Of a stretch of 64,000 nt of DNA, positions 10,994 to 23,400 are shown piece after piece. The stretch is from Verpa conica. Its lineage: Eukaryota > Ascomycota > Pezizomycetes > Pezizales > Morchellaceae. A program made the position numbers and the translations under genes. Location: the NCBI GenBank assembly GCA_033030425.1, contig JAUFSD010000004.1, positions 1,984,001-2,048,000 of the forward strand, in the 5' to 3' direction. The number at the start of each line of letters is the position of its first letter. Position 1 is the stretch's first letter. The notes beneath the pieces are model-generated. The model saw only the letters and a list, made by a program, of their open reading frames with translations. It did no database searches and was not told the DNA's origin.

Positions 10994-13900
10994 AGATATC
11001 GTAACATACTGATATGTGGCAGGGAGTAGAGTTCTGCGTAGTTGGGGTTAGTTCCAGGTGGAAGATTACTGTCAATGGTAGCATGCTTACAGAATTACGA
11101 TACGACGGCAGAGGTATGCTGACACTAGTGGCTAACTATCCGCTCTACGGTCAATAATCCTACATGGTGGATGTGAATTATCCCTGAAACCCGTACTATC
11201 ATCGCTTTTGGTATCTTCTATCCACCCCTGGTGCTACTCTGGATAGCGAAGGGGCACGAAGGCGCAGTTACGGCCTCGATCTATCAAAATTCAATACCCG
11301 TGTGATACGTTTAGTGAATACCCCTAGTAACCTGCTCTAAGTATCTAACCATCACCCAAATTGCATACATTTGTCAATTTTCTTCGTTCATATGTGGTTC
11401 AAGTATTTCACAAACACCAGCAGCACCACAAATTTATGTCATTATCCCATATCATCAATTTTTAACGTTAGAGACGCGCCAGTTAATGCGAGAAAATTAT
11501 TTGTGGGAACTATCTCAGTCCTCATTCTCACTAACTAGACTGTTGCAATCGACAGTCAGGCTGGTACAGATATGGCATAGAGGGCTAGCAAACATCGCCA
11601 ACTGACCTTCAGGCACTATAGGGTATCATGTCTCATATCTAGCATGGTATACTTCGGCATGATCGAGATTGGACATACTAGATTAGTTAGTGAGTATTCC
11701 CGTGAGCTTATGGCAAAGCGGAGAGAAAGAAGCTTCGGCGCCAACAACTCCCTTGGCCGAGAATTAGGGTTAGGCTTGTTTCGAGTAGTACTTTCCCCAT
11801 ATAGTACATACTAATATAATAATAAAAACTCTGCAGGTGGGCTTTAATGGCCGTGGTTAGACGGCTCTATCTCTTTACTATGCTGAGCCTCGGCTTAACC
11901 TTATCCCGTTAGCCGATCAGTCAGCTGGTCCCCTTATGACCAACTCCTCTGCATGTCTCGTGAGCATCAAGTGCCGCGCACCCGTAATGATTATTACTAC
12001 CCTCGCAACGGTTTTTTTCTGCAGCAATGACAAACTGCCTGCGGCTGAAACGATCCGCGAACAGGGATCGAGATAATTCCCCGTCGGAATAACCTTGCCA
12101 TAACGCAGAGTACATACATCCGTGGAGATCCGCTGCATGTACAGGGATCAAATGTGGTTCCTTCCCGGGGATAGCAAGAAGCGGCTCATAGTTGCGTGCA
12201 GGCGCACGAATAAATCTCTGCAGAGTATTTATATTGGATTTTTTACGTGTTGATTTGAAAGATCGCTGCATATACCCTATTGGGGAGGAATTAGAGCCTC
12301 CTGGTTGTTATATTCAACGGCCCGAACGGGACTAGAGCCTATAAATATGGACTTTTTTTTGTGTGTGCTAGACTCTTTCGGGCGGTAATAGCATAGACCG
12401 ATAGAGCGACTCTACCCATATAGTTATGATCGCTAAATGAAGAGATTCCATCACCCAGATCTCGCTATTTTGGCTATTTTGTTGCAGAGTCGATCAACGG
12501 CACCTTCCGGATTTGGTGTACGGCTAACTCTCCAGCGATGCCTTGCCCCGGAAGTATTCTGGTCCGTTGAACAAACCAACAAGCTTTAGTAGAACCCTGC
12601 AGAATTGTGTCACAGCTCTCCAAGCACTAACTATTACAGCGCAGTAGAAAGACCTGGAGATGACTCGGTAAGTGCTAAGGCTTCTTCACCCAAGGAGGCC
12701 ACCCCGCCAAAAACAATAACTCATTGAGCGATATATGACTCTAGAAAATTATATATCATAAGTAAAAAAGCAAGAAAGTAAGAATAGAGCTGCTTGTACA
12801 AGAGACGGGGGATAGTTCTCAAGTCCACCGTAAGTTCACGCTATAGGTACGGCTACGCTGCCACTTCTAGCGAGATAAGTTTCGGGTACAACAGCTTAGT
12901 GGTCTTCAAGTGTGGTTAATCATAGCTTCACCGCAGTCCATAGGTTTGATTACTGTTACTTGAAAACCTTTGAGGGCCGTCCGTACGACCAACATCTGAG
13001 ATATGCATGTGATGTATATTACTGGCTGATTTTTACATATAATCTACCGCCGGCGAGTAAATAGCGTTGGCCAACTTTCCAAACTTAAAGCACTATTCCC
13101 AAAACCTGATTTGTTATCGCTTAGGACATGAGATTCTTCACGGACACCCCACAGCAGTTGTTGGGAAATGCCGAGGACCCCTAACCCTTGTAGCCGGTAG
13201 ACCATTGCTGGAATCACTATGCCCAAGAGAAGGCTAAGCCTTTCATGTTGACCCCTCCTTGGTACAACCGCTAAAGCGGGTGCTTATTACGGCCCCGGCA
13301 TTGAGAAATCTCATTTACATAAAGCTGCAGGCTGATGACGGATATTAATTTGCCGAAAATTCTTCAGGGCGACCCAAGTATTCGCGTGTACGTGAGATTC
13401 ATAAGGGCCAGGACAACTCAGAGGCTGTGGAGAGGAATCACATGACGATTGCCGTAACGAGAGTAGGGCCAAGGTGATTACCGTATAAAGTCACGAAATC
13501 TACTATCTCTGCCTAGGGCAGATTATGCCCGGATCACAGAGAACAAGGCTCGGCACAAAGGTTGCTTCTAGGCGATATTTTATGGACGCGGTATCACCGA
13601 ATAATAATGAAGTTTTGATTTGGATCAGCAACCCCCAGCCCTATCCCACTGCTAAGCCTTGTGCCGAGCCTTATTCTGTCTGGCTCGGAAATTATCTATC
13701 TTTAGATGGAGGTAGAGGATTTTTGATATTTTCTCGTAGAGGTATTAGAGTATATGCATACATGCAGCATTCCGTGCAGCGTGTCCTGCCACTGGGACCT
13801 TTACCCACAGCATAAATCGCGAGTAGTGAGGGGTGTAGATTAGAGGATAGGCGAGACGCACATAGAAGAACCAAAAGGAATAGTCTACGTACAGGGGGGT

Positions 13901-15560
13901 ACTCGCGCGACGCCTGAAATATATAAATTCATCGAGTGGATAAAACATACAAAAACGTATGTAAGCACTAGGGATGATTATGCAACCGATAGCCGGCGTA
14001 ACTACCAGATCTGCAACAGTGTCATGCGGGTTTCTCCATCCCGCAGTGATGCGCACCTAAGCCAACTTTAAAGAGACACCTAACCCTCCGTTTGCGGGGA
14101 TTATCTTATTCTACGGTGGCTATAGAGTCGGTCACTGGAAATACCCCTAGCCGAGTTAATTTGTGTAGTAAGCGGATTACATTTGGTGGCCCTAGGACAC
14201 GGGCGGCCCTGCGTCCGAAGCCCTAATCTCCTTGAACCGGATCGGTACCACCGGTCGCTGTTCAGGGACCCGTTTGCCCTCTAGCTTTGACCGTCGATGT
14301 ATGGTGATTTCCTATCATTAGCAAGCGCATGGTCATTTAAACACATTATAATCATTCTACCATCTCATGATACTCTATAAAGTATTTCTCACCGCATGAT
14401 TTTCCGGCATTGGGGTCGACCCGTTTACTGACAAAGAGCTTTCTAATTGTCCTACGGCGGAGCGACCGACCGATATATTGCCAGCGTTCGATATACAGTC
14501 TTGTGAAGAATTTATCCTCTGAGTGGGGAGGTTTATTTCTCCCTGTAGGTCGGAGTAAAGACAGTAAGCTTGATATTAAAGGGTTTAACGCAATTGAAAT
14601 TAGGGGCTGGAGAGTAAAAACCACGGACTGAGTGAGTTCACACTTAGCGGATATGACAACGAAGAGATGGAGCTTGTGGCACATGGTGAATAGAGGCCTC
14701 TACATACGTATGCCCCTACATGACGCCTGCAGCGGGTTACTACGGGAGTCTATATGCGGCTCTTTGTGAGGCTCGATGTGCTAAGCCTCACGTTCTAAAA
14801 GTCCTGCAGCCAAGCTAGTGTTACCACTCATAGCAACACACCAACTATCCCCCAATTGATTGATTTGATGCGCCCAATCGATTATCCATGTGCTCTTGAG
14901 TCTATAACAGCCTCCTGGTAAATAATCTCTTTGTGGTTGTTGTGTCGTGCTAGCCATTTTTGACTGGGCGCGGTTTGTTATATACGCTTGATGCCCGCTC
15001 TATACCTAATTAGATAGCTATATCTCAACAATACTGTTGTGTAGAACGAGAGAACTAGAGAAGACTGCTTGCTTTCTTGGAGACTCGGTATCCCGAGTCC
15101 CCTTTATATGCCCCTGATTGACACTCGGGCCCTCTCCCCTTACTAAGCGTACTCGATACTATAATAAATATATTTTATGAAAAACGAGTGATATTTTGTG
15201 TCTAGGTGTTGTTAGAAGTGGTTTAAGCGGGGAGTTTCCTCTACTTATGGAGCATTAGATGATAATTAAAACGCTCTCTACAGCTAGATATACCGGGTGT
15301 AGGTATCATACTAATACGTCATGTAGAACAACCGGCTCTAACAGCCATCACACAGAGTGAGCATTTTCTTCCGTAGGTTTATACAACTACCACAAATCTC
15401 GGCTGTGCCTGGACTCGGTATAGTTTATATCATATACCGACATCTACCCCTTTATTGGTAATCTTACCGAAGAGATTGAACTTGAACTCGCATATTTAGG
15501 GGTACTTGGACTACCTGACTGAATCTCAGCCTAAATAAGAATCAGCACCAGCCGCCAAGG
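10994..15560. other. long gene-poor interval
   Basis: No supported gene in 4.5 kb. One inverted pair with core AAGGCTCGGCACAA lies at about 13546 and 13650 (roughly 150 bp apart) and may be another small MITE. A telomere-like TTAGGGTTAGG is at 11764. Short frames have no recognisable domains. Confidence 0.45.
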
Positions 15561-15579
15561 GTTTTACTCTTAACACAGG

Positions 15580-16650
15580 CGGCATCTGTGACTGGAGTTG
15601 TTACCATCAGCTACTTTATTTCCGATATGCTGAAGAAAGAGGATCCCGATATTCTTAGGTGGGATTTGAAGGAAATTTCGGTTAAATACGAAGATATGAG
15701 TACTGTCGCAACTTTATTGATTATAAAAGACTACTCTTACTGTCATGATCGCTTACATCAGGAGGGTCTTGGCATCACGCATAAAAAGAAAATGTTTCGT
15801 TTCTTTTGTTCTTAGCTTATCATCATCAAATATAACTCGTTTTTTTCAGTCTTTATGACGCCACATCCGTTGATGAGATAATCATCAAAGGAGATCATAA
15901 CACTTACAGTGTCGCGAAAGCGTTGTTCGCTGTGGCACGGGCTAGTGGCTGGGACCAATGCTCTAGCCACTGAGATACCTGTCATCTTCAGGGGGTTGAT
16001 GCACTCGAGTAGATCCTTCTACGTCAATACCATCATCAGGCCCCCCGGCTTTAGGATAGTTTTTCTTCATGATTTGGCTTGTCCATAGATCGACAACAAC
16101 CTAAATCGCCTCAAGTCTGGCTCAAATTCTCGCCAAGTCTGTTCCGGTCGGTTACATAAATTTTTGGATGGCGTACAATGCTTCACGCGAATATATCACC
16201 GAAGCAGACACCGAAAATTCAATGATCAGCATAGCTTTAGCAGCTCTCAATGCTTTGAGCGGCATGTGGAATAGTTGTTGGTGGGAGGCATCGCAGCGAT
16301 CTCATACGGACAACACATGCCTATCCTTGTAAGTCCCTCTATAGTTTTCATATTCTAGCACTTCTACAAGATATTTACTCTGAGAAATAGTAAAAGATAC
16401 CGATCTTGACATGTTGCAGACAATATTGATGAAATCCACAGACTCCTCTAAGAAACTGGCTATCATGTGTCCGGTGATGGGACAAAGCGAAAGGCATATG
16501 AAATTATGGAGAGAGAGCCAAAGCTGCTATCCACCAAGATATAGCACTTGTTGCAAGCAAATATGTAGCTGGGACACCCGAACGACTAATATACGGGCTG
16601 CCCTAGCTAATATTAGGTCATAAACTTAGGGCCCTTGGAACCCTTTGAAG
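15580..16650 (+). pseudogene. decayed, unidentified protein-coding gene
   Basis: Several blocks read like real protein but in different frames with stops between them: about 15590-15800 (KKEDPDILRWDLKEISVKY), about 15850-15970 after a TTTTTTTCAG acceptor (SVDEIIIKGDHNTYSVAKAL), about 16180-16340 ending at a TT|GTAAGT donor, and about 16480-16610, where AYEIMEREPKLLSTK and then, after a frame shift, IALVASKYVAGTPERLIYG appear. This is what an intron-containing gene with several indels looks like. I do not recognise the family. Confidence 0.4.
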
Positions 16651-16759
16651 AAACCAGTGCGGAGAGAGAGAATAACCGAAAAAGATATGTGGGGCGCTAT
16701 CTGGCTGCTACGATTGCTAATTGGGGAAGGAAGGACCCTAGATAAAAATCTCTGGAGGA

Positions 16760-17318
16760 TATTGAGTTTGCAACAGGAAAACAGCGATACTCCCTCCAAA
16801 AAAATTAGAAGCTCTTAAGGAACCCCTAATTTATGTGGGATTTGAAGGTAATATGGGTCGAGGGCGAGGTTCAATATAGGATATATGTATTCGTAATATA
16901 TCATACAAAGTATAAGATAATCTCTATAGCCTAGAACAATTTATCAAAAAGATTTTCAGTGGCTAGGGTGGGAAGATTGACGGTTAGAGACCCTTTGAAT
17001 AAGTTATAGAAAGGGTTAGGGTTCTCTATATCAGATCATGCTAAGATAAGGGTCAGGGGTTCTCTGCGGCTCTGTAGGTAGCTGCAGGAGCCAGATTAGC
17101 GAGGTTGAGGCTCTGAGAGGGTAAGTCTAACGTCATGTGGCTGTGGTGGCACTGATTTTATATGGGAAATACAGGCAGAAGCCACCACTTCTCATTAGGC
17201 TAACCCCCACACCCGATTAAATCCCTTGATGGCGGTTATACATAATTACATGGTGTACATCTAATTAATCACTATACTACATGTATATGTTCTGGTAAGT
17301 GACCTACCCGTTGGAGGG
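16760..17318. other. intergenic, nothing recognised
   Basis: No gene seen. A telomere-like GGGTTAGGGTT is at 17013-17023. Confidence 0.45.
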
Positions 17319-17332
17319 ACACCCATGGGCAA

Positions 17333-17363
17333 TGATGATGATGATGATTAATCATAAATACAT
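17333..17363 (-). mobile_element. 31-bp retroposon stub with 14-bp target duplication
   Basis: The insert TGATGATGATGATGATTAAT plus CATAAATACAT is bracketed by a perfect ACACCCATGGGCAA duplication (17319-17332 and 17364-17377). On the minus strand it is the ATTTATGATTAAT 3' end with an ATC-type tail. Confidence 0.6.
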
Positions 17364-17390
17364 ACACCCATGGGCAAGCTAACAAAGTAT

Positions 17391-17446
17391 GAATGAATGA
17401 ATGAATGAATTTATCATTTAAGTACATGCAACCCTTAGGTTATGGT
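17391..17446 (-). mobile_element. 56-bp retroposon stub with 15-bp target duplication
   Basis: It is flanked by perfect AAGCTAACAAAGTAT copies (17376-17390 and 17447-17461). It begins with five GAAT units, which is the ATTC tail on the minus strand, and contains AAGTACATGCA as in the 9.8-kb copy. Its left duplication overlaps the right duplication of the neighbouring 31-bp insert by two bases. Confidence 0.65.
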
Positions 17447-17461
17447 AAGCTAACAAAGTAT

Positions 17462-18208
17462 AGCTCAATTATAATAGACATACTCAAAAGAATATGAGTA
17501 ATAGCTAGAAAATATGAATCTATCTTGAATTATATTTGATATTTTTTTGTATTTTATACTATACTTTATTGAATTTGTAGGGGGCTGGAGGTTTTGTTCT
17601 GAGTGTTATTTTGTAGCTAGAGGTTTTTGTATGTTCTTGCCCATAGAGGGGACATAGGCTGGCCCATATAGAGGACGCCCCTCCACCAGGTTGGCCCGTT
17701 GAGGGGATGTCCCCCCGATAGGCATGCCCCCCCGGCCAACGGGCCAGAACATATACATGTATATAACATCGCCTGCCCCAAAGTTCTGGAGTATTTCTCA
17801 CGGCCCAAGCATCTTATGTATTTAATTTTCCGCTAATTCACTAACAAAATATATAGGAAAGTAACCTGAAGGGGCCTATACAGAGGTTTTAAATATAGAT
17901 AAGCTCGCAATATTTAGTAGTAGATGTGCCGCATAGTAAGTCAAAATCTTAAAACATCTCGAGATCTCGCGGGCTAGGTCCCTTCTACTGCATCTAATGC
18001 CCCGATATCAACCTCGATTTTAGTATTCCTATCTCGAACAACATGCATAAGGTAGGCCAGCTGGAATTCAAATAGTGTTTCTTATCCGGCTACATGTGAT
18101 ACACCCCCGGCACCGCCTTCTGTAGAAACCCAAGTTAATATTGAGACTATATATCTCATGAGGGATCAGTAGTTAACTAGAGATTACACTGGTATTGATA
18201 TTTACCCT
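17462..18208. other. intergenic, nothing recognised
   Basis: Spacer downstream of the minus-strand DUF7580-type gene. Short frames at 17559-17808 are compositionally biased and unsupported. Confidence 0.45.
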
Positions 18209-20245
18209 TTAAACAAATTCTTGCCGCCACATAGGGAAAAATGCCTCCAAATTCTCTACTAGTGGGCAGACCACTTTCGTGTGTACTTCTTCTTTAAAAC
18301 TATCTGTTGTCAAATTTTGGTCCCTTCGGTCTAGGCCCATGATACATCGTCTTGCAACAGCACCGTACTTCTCTCCAGCATCGTCGTATATTTTATCAAC
18401 AAGCCGCCTTGCCGTAACATAGTCCGTCATGTCCGCCGCGCCTTCAATTATATCTTTTTGGATCTGAAGGTCCTCTAAACGCCGATCATACCAGAGCTCT
18501 ATGAGAATCAGACCTAAGGAAAAGAGGCTTTGGTCGTGCGATACAAGGATTGACTTCGTTGACGCTTCCATGGCCTGTGATGGCACAAAGTTACCGTAGA
18601 CGAAAGGTTTCCTTATCACACGGCTGATATTGGCTGCCCCTCCTTGTATAATCGGCAGGATAAAGAATATATCTCGTTTACTCCAGTTCTCGCTTAGCCA
18701 CTCTGTCGCATGTAGTTGCATAACCGCTGAAGCAAGCTGCACCCCTAAGATCAATCGATCTTTTGTTGTGAGTGCCTCAGGTTGGGCAAGAAGACTCTCA
18801 AGAGACACTGCTCCTGTAGGCTCGGAGGTGGAGGATGGTGTTTCAATAGGCCAGACACGATATTGTCTGTTGCTCTGGTCGATAAGAACTCCGAGACAAG
18901 ATCTGCAATCAGCTTGCTGGATGGCCCCGCATAAGTCGTGTATCTTCTCTGCCATAACTTTGGGTATAGTAGTAGGAGTCGTGGGTGCTGAATGTGTGCA
19001 ATCCTCTTGGGTTACATCAAATGAGACTTTTGGGTGAATTTTCCTAGGCTTGTTTCCGCGGTTTGGGCTTAAAGAGAGATTGAACGGTGCTTTTGTAGGT
19101 TTTGTGAGTCTAAGTTAATACTATCTATTAGACTGTCTTAGTTGTAGTATGGGTCTAGTCTTACCTATCGATATTGCTCGGCTCACTATGTCCTCGTTGC
19201 CGGAAATTTGGCCTGCTGGTGTGATCCACAATAGGATAGCTTGAAGTGTGACTTACTTCCTCTACGCTTAGAGAAAAAGGTATTGTATCTATGTGAGTAT
19301 ACTTGTCCTCTAGGCCGCCGGAGTTTTCAGGCTCTTCCCCGCTATCAAGAGGCTCGAGCTCCATTTCTCGCCAATTTCGCTGTAGAGAAGCTTCTCTGAT
19401 AGGCTCACCCCCGAAGGAAAGTACGACATGGAACCGTAGGTTTGTATCCCAGTTACAAGATCCTTTCGCGGAGGTACTGCGGTCCCGCACTTCGAGTCCT
19501 AGGCTGGCGTTGTGAGGTGCGGTACATGTACATGCTGGTGCAATATGAAGATTTTCTTTGAGAACCCGGTAGAGATTTTTTGAATGATTTCGAATACGGG
19601 CATACTGTTTTGTAGTCGTAGTTAATTTTGGAGGATCGGCCAACTTGCTGAACTTGCTTTGTCCTGTCAATGTGACAAGATCACAGTTTATTTTCGCGAT
19701 GCTAGCAAGCTTTTCCTTGTGCTCCTCCTTAGAAAGAACGAGTCTAATTTCCTTCCACTGCCTCTTCAGGGCTTCCCTATTTGTTGGCTCGGGCTGTAAT
19801 ACCTTAGGTCAGTATACCACTAGGACCACTAGTTAATGTACGTTGGGAGTACCTTATCGGTCTTGACAAGTTTGAAATCATCCTGTAGGGCCTGAAGTAT
19901 TAATTGTAACGCTTCTATAGCCTCCATGAAACACCGTTCTCCGTCCGGACCGAGGCGATCTTTTAATTTCTCTTGGAGATCCTCATCACCCCATGAGGCC
20001 TCCCCCAATGCTCCCATAAGAAACTTCAGCTCCGGGGGTGCAACAATTCCTTCGAGAAGCGAGGCGCAAGTGTTCTCAAACTTGTATTTCTCCATCCGGA
20101 GTTCTCTAACAAGAGACTTGAGCGTAATCTTGTAGCGCCATAAATCACCCATTGTTTTGACACCGTCAGCATAGGCCTTGAGCCCACTAACGACAAGAGG
20201 GAACACCGCAAGGGTGAGACCGGCTATCTCGATGCCCGAAGTCAT
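18209..20245 (-). CDS. DUF7580-type fungal protein (3 exons)
   Basis: Exons 19853-20245, 19165-19793 and 18209-19109 join in phase to 640 residues. Junctions are AAG|GTACTC...TTACAG, then GATAG|GTAAGA...AACTTAG. The N-terminus (MTSGIEIAGLTLAVFPLVVS then GLKAYADGVKTMGDLWRYK) is the typical start of large ascomycete families that carry the DUF7580 domain, with a hydrophobic first helix and a helical bundle. The C-terminal half has a pseudo-kinase-like arrangement: TKDRLILGVQLASAVMQLHA, then SHDQSLFSLGLILIELW, then the repeated-Arg region ending CIMGLD. No catalytic HRD/DFG motif is seen. The role is unknown; such genes are common in NLR-rich neighbourhoods. It shares a 251-bp divergent promoter with the C2H2-TPR-ankyrin gene. 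The upstream protein parts would look like three separate genes if splicing were ignored. Confidence 0.8.
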
Positions 20246-20496
20246 GGTACATCTAACTAGGTTGAAGCTTTTATCTCAAGGGTGACGTTAGTGAGGTGAT
20301 GCTCCTGATTCTGTTGGAATCTAAACCTGAGCCGGGTGGGGTAAGTGAGGATAGGAGGTAATAAAGAACCCTAACCCTATCGGGTACTACAATATGCTCC
20401 ATATGCGGGATTATCTGAGGGGCTGTCAACGACGACCAACGGTCACTTGCGGGTACGCTGTTGCCATATTATATCCTAAGAAACTACTGCTTCACT
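20246..20496. promoter_or_regulatory. divergent promoter with telobox-like motif
   Basis: A 251-bp space separates the two ATGs (20245 minus, 20497 plus). It contains AACCCTAACCCTA at 20367-20379. Head-to-head spacing this short suggests shared regulation of the DUF7580-type and C2H2-TPR-ankyrin genes. Confidence 0.5.
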
Positions 20497-23400
20497 ATGG
20501 CATCAGTTCTTCCATCTATTGCCTCATTATACCGTATTTGTATGAAATCGTTTAGTCAACTATGCGACTTACTACAGGTACCTGGTTGTGAGTTTTCTGG
20601 CGAGGTTTCCTTGCTTGCCCTTGAAAATGAACTCGGGCGGTTTAGGATCTGGGCTGGAAATGTTGGAGCTCATCGAAATGGACGGGTCTCGCTGGACTAC
20701 AAGTTGAGAGAAGCGCCTGAAGTGCATGAAGAAGTTAGCGAACTCTTAAAGGAGCTTGAGGATGCCCTACAAGAGGGTGAGGCCGGGATTTCTTAGGTCT
20801 ACTATTACTTGCTGCACTACTGATAGGTTCAGCAATTGCCATTGTTTCTCATGGGAGGAAACCATTTGACCAATTGTCATGGTCGCCAGGATCCTCGGTT
20901 TCCTCACTCGAGATGGATATATCTCTAGAAGGAGAAGGGTCTCAGGAAGGGGAAAGTTTGACTACCGAGCTCCAAGAGCGGTTCTTAGAAGTCGAACACG
21001 TTATCACCTGCCTATACAGATTCTCCATTGCCATACGGAATCCTGTGCCACGCGATAGACTCGAGAAGTGTGCATCAATTATTATCTCTCATTATGAGTT
21101 TTTCGATATTCAGCACACTTCCCATAAATTTCCTAATGCAGCAGTTTATCTTATCGACCGCCTCGGGAAAGCAAACTCTAGACGTCGGCAGCTATTTGAA
21201 TACCATGGGAAGCACCACAATAAACTAACCCGTTACATTGACCTTCTAGAACACGGAGGTGCCACAGCCGTAATGGACGTAGAAGTGGATCAAAATGATG
21301 TGAATAATGCTAAAAAGAACCTTCAAACAGTATCAGAAGGGGATCAGGGCTTGGGGGATCGTCCCCGTGGTAGAAAAGGCCCCGGAACCATTGCTACAAC
21401 AGTAAACACTCAAACAACCGTTTCAACCTATGTGCAAGGCCTCTCCGACACGATTGAAGATTGCTCTGATGCTGGTCAGTCACAAACCTCATATGCAACC
21501 TCTGCAAGTGGCGATACAGGGGGTAAGCTCCGCGTACCACCTCCACCGAATTCTGATAAGACTCTTGATGGCGAGCCTTTTGAGTGCCCATATTGTTTCT
21601 CTATTGTGGCTGTCAGTAGTTCAAAAACCTGGATGTAAGACGATGTTGCCTCCAATATTGAGCTAGGAACGCTAAGATTTTATGATTAGGAAACATGTCT
21701 TCAAGGATCTTCGACCCTACGTCTGTACGTTCAAAGACTGTCCAAAGCCCGAACGGCTGTTTGATACTCGGCACGATTGGTATGACCACGAAGTCGAGGC
21801 TCATCGGAGGGAGTGGTTCTGCAATGCCTGTCACCAGCCTTTCTCTTCTAAAAATAATTTTGAAAACCACCTGAGAAAAAATCACCTTGGATTATTCACT
21901 GAAACCCAATTACCGATTATTATCGACAGATGCGAGAGAGCTATAGAGGATGCAGATCAGGCGTGCTCCTTATGTGGGGATAGGTTTCCTCCCCGTGGGC
22001 TCAAAACTCACTTAGCACGCCATATGCAACAACTAGCTCTGTTCACACTCCCGAAAATGTCTGAAGAAGCAAATGATAGAGGGTCTATAGGAGCGCAGGC
22101 TTCAGAACCAGACGAGGAGGAGGCGGAGGATAATTTACTAGGCAGTGCTGATCTAGAATTATCCTCGGTGGGCTCATCCAAAACAATCATGGACAGTATT
22201 TCTAACTCTCAGAATGATATTCCAGAGACAGAAAATGAGACATGGCGACTACTGACAGATCCCGGATATGAGAGCATTGAACAGAACTCAACTGTAAGAG
22301 CCAATGATAGCAACGATCGAGTATATAGTATACTGGAAGATCTAGAGGTGCAAACAATGGGCAAAATGAAGACACACCCCGATAGTTCTGATACCTTGAC
22401 CAGCATGGAAAATCTGGCAGCGGCGTATATAAGCTTTGAGCGGTACAAAGAGGCGGAGGACCTTCAGATACAAGTATGGGAAACTAAGCGAACGATCCTA
22501 GGAACCGAACACCCCGACACTCTATCAGCAATGACCACATTGGCATTGACGTACTCCCACCAAGGAAGATACAGCGAGGCGCAAGAGATTAGGCTACAGG
22601 CGTTAGCAATTATGGAAAGGGTCCTGGGCAAAGATCACCCCGTAACTCTATCAGCAATGACCGCATTGGCATCGACATACTCCCACCAAGGAAGATACAA
22701 AGAGGCGGAGGTGCTTGAGCTACAGGTGGTAGAGGGTACGAAAAAGGTCCTGGGCGAAGAGCAACCTAGTACTATATTAGCAATAATCGCATTGGCATCG
22801 ACGTACTCCCACCAAGGAAGGTACAACGAGGCGGAAGTGCTTGAGCTACAGGTGGTAGAGCGTATGAAAAAGGTCCTGAGCGAAGATCACCCTAGGACTT
22901 TATCAGCAATGGCCGCATTGGCATCGACGTACTCCCACCAAGGAAGATACAGCGAGGCGGAAGTTCTTGGGCTACAGGTGGTAGAGCGTATGAAAAAGGT
23001 CCTGGGCGAAGAACACCTCGACACTCTATCAGTAATGACCGCATTGGCATCGACGTACTCCCACCAAGGAAGGTACAAAGAGGCGGAAGTGTTTGGGCTA
23101 CGGGTGTTAGCCATTATGAAAAAGGTCTTGGGCGAAGAACACCCCGACACTCTATCAATAATGACCGCATTGGCATCGACGTACTCCCACCAAGGAAGGT
23201 ACAAAGAGGCAGAAGTGCTTGAGCGACAGGCATTAGCAATTATGGAAAGGGTCCTGGGCAAAGATCACCCCGTAACTCTAGTGGAAATGACCGCATTGGC
23301 ATCGACGTACTACCACCAAGAAAGGTACAAAGAGGTGGAAGTGCTTGAGCTACAGGTGGTAGAGGGTATGAAAAAGGTCATGGGCGACGACCACCCTTGG

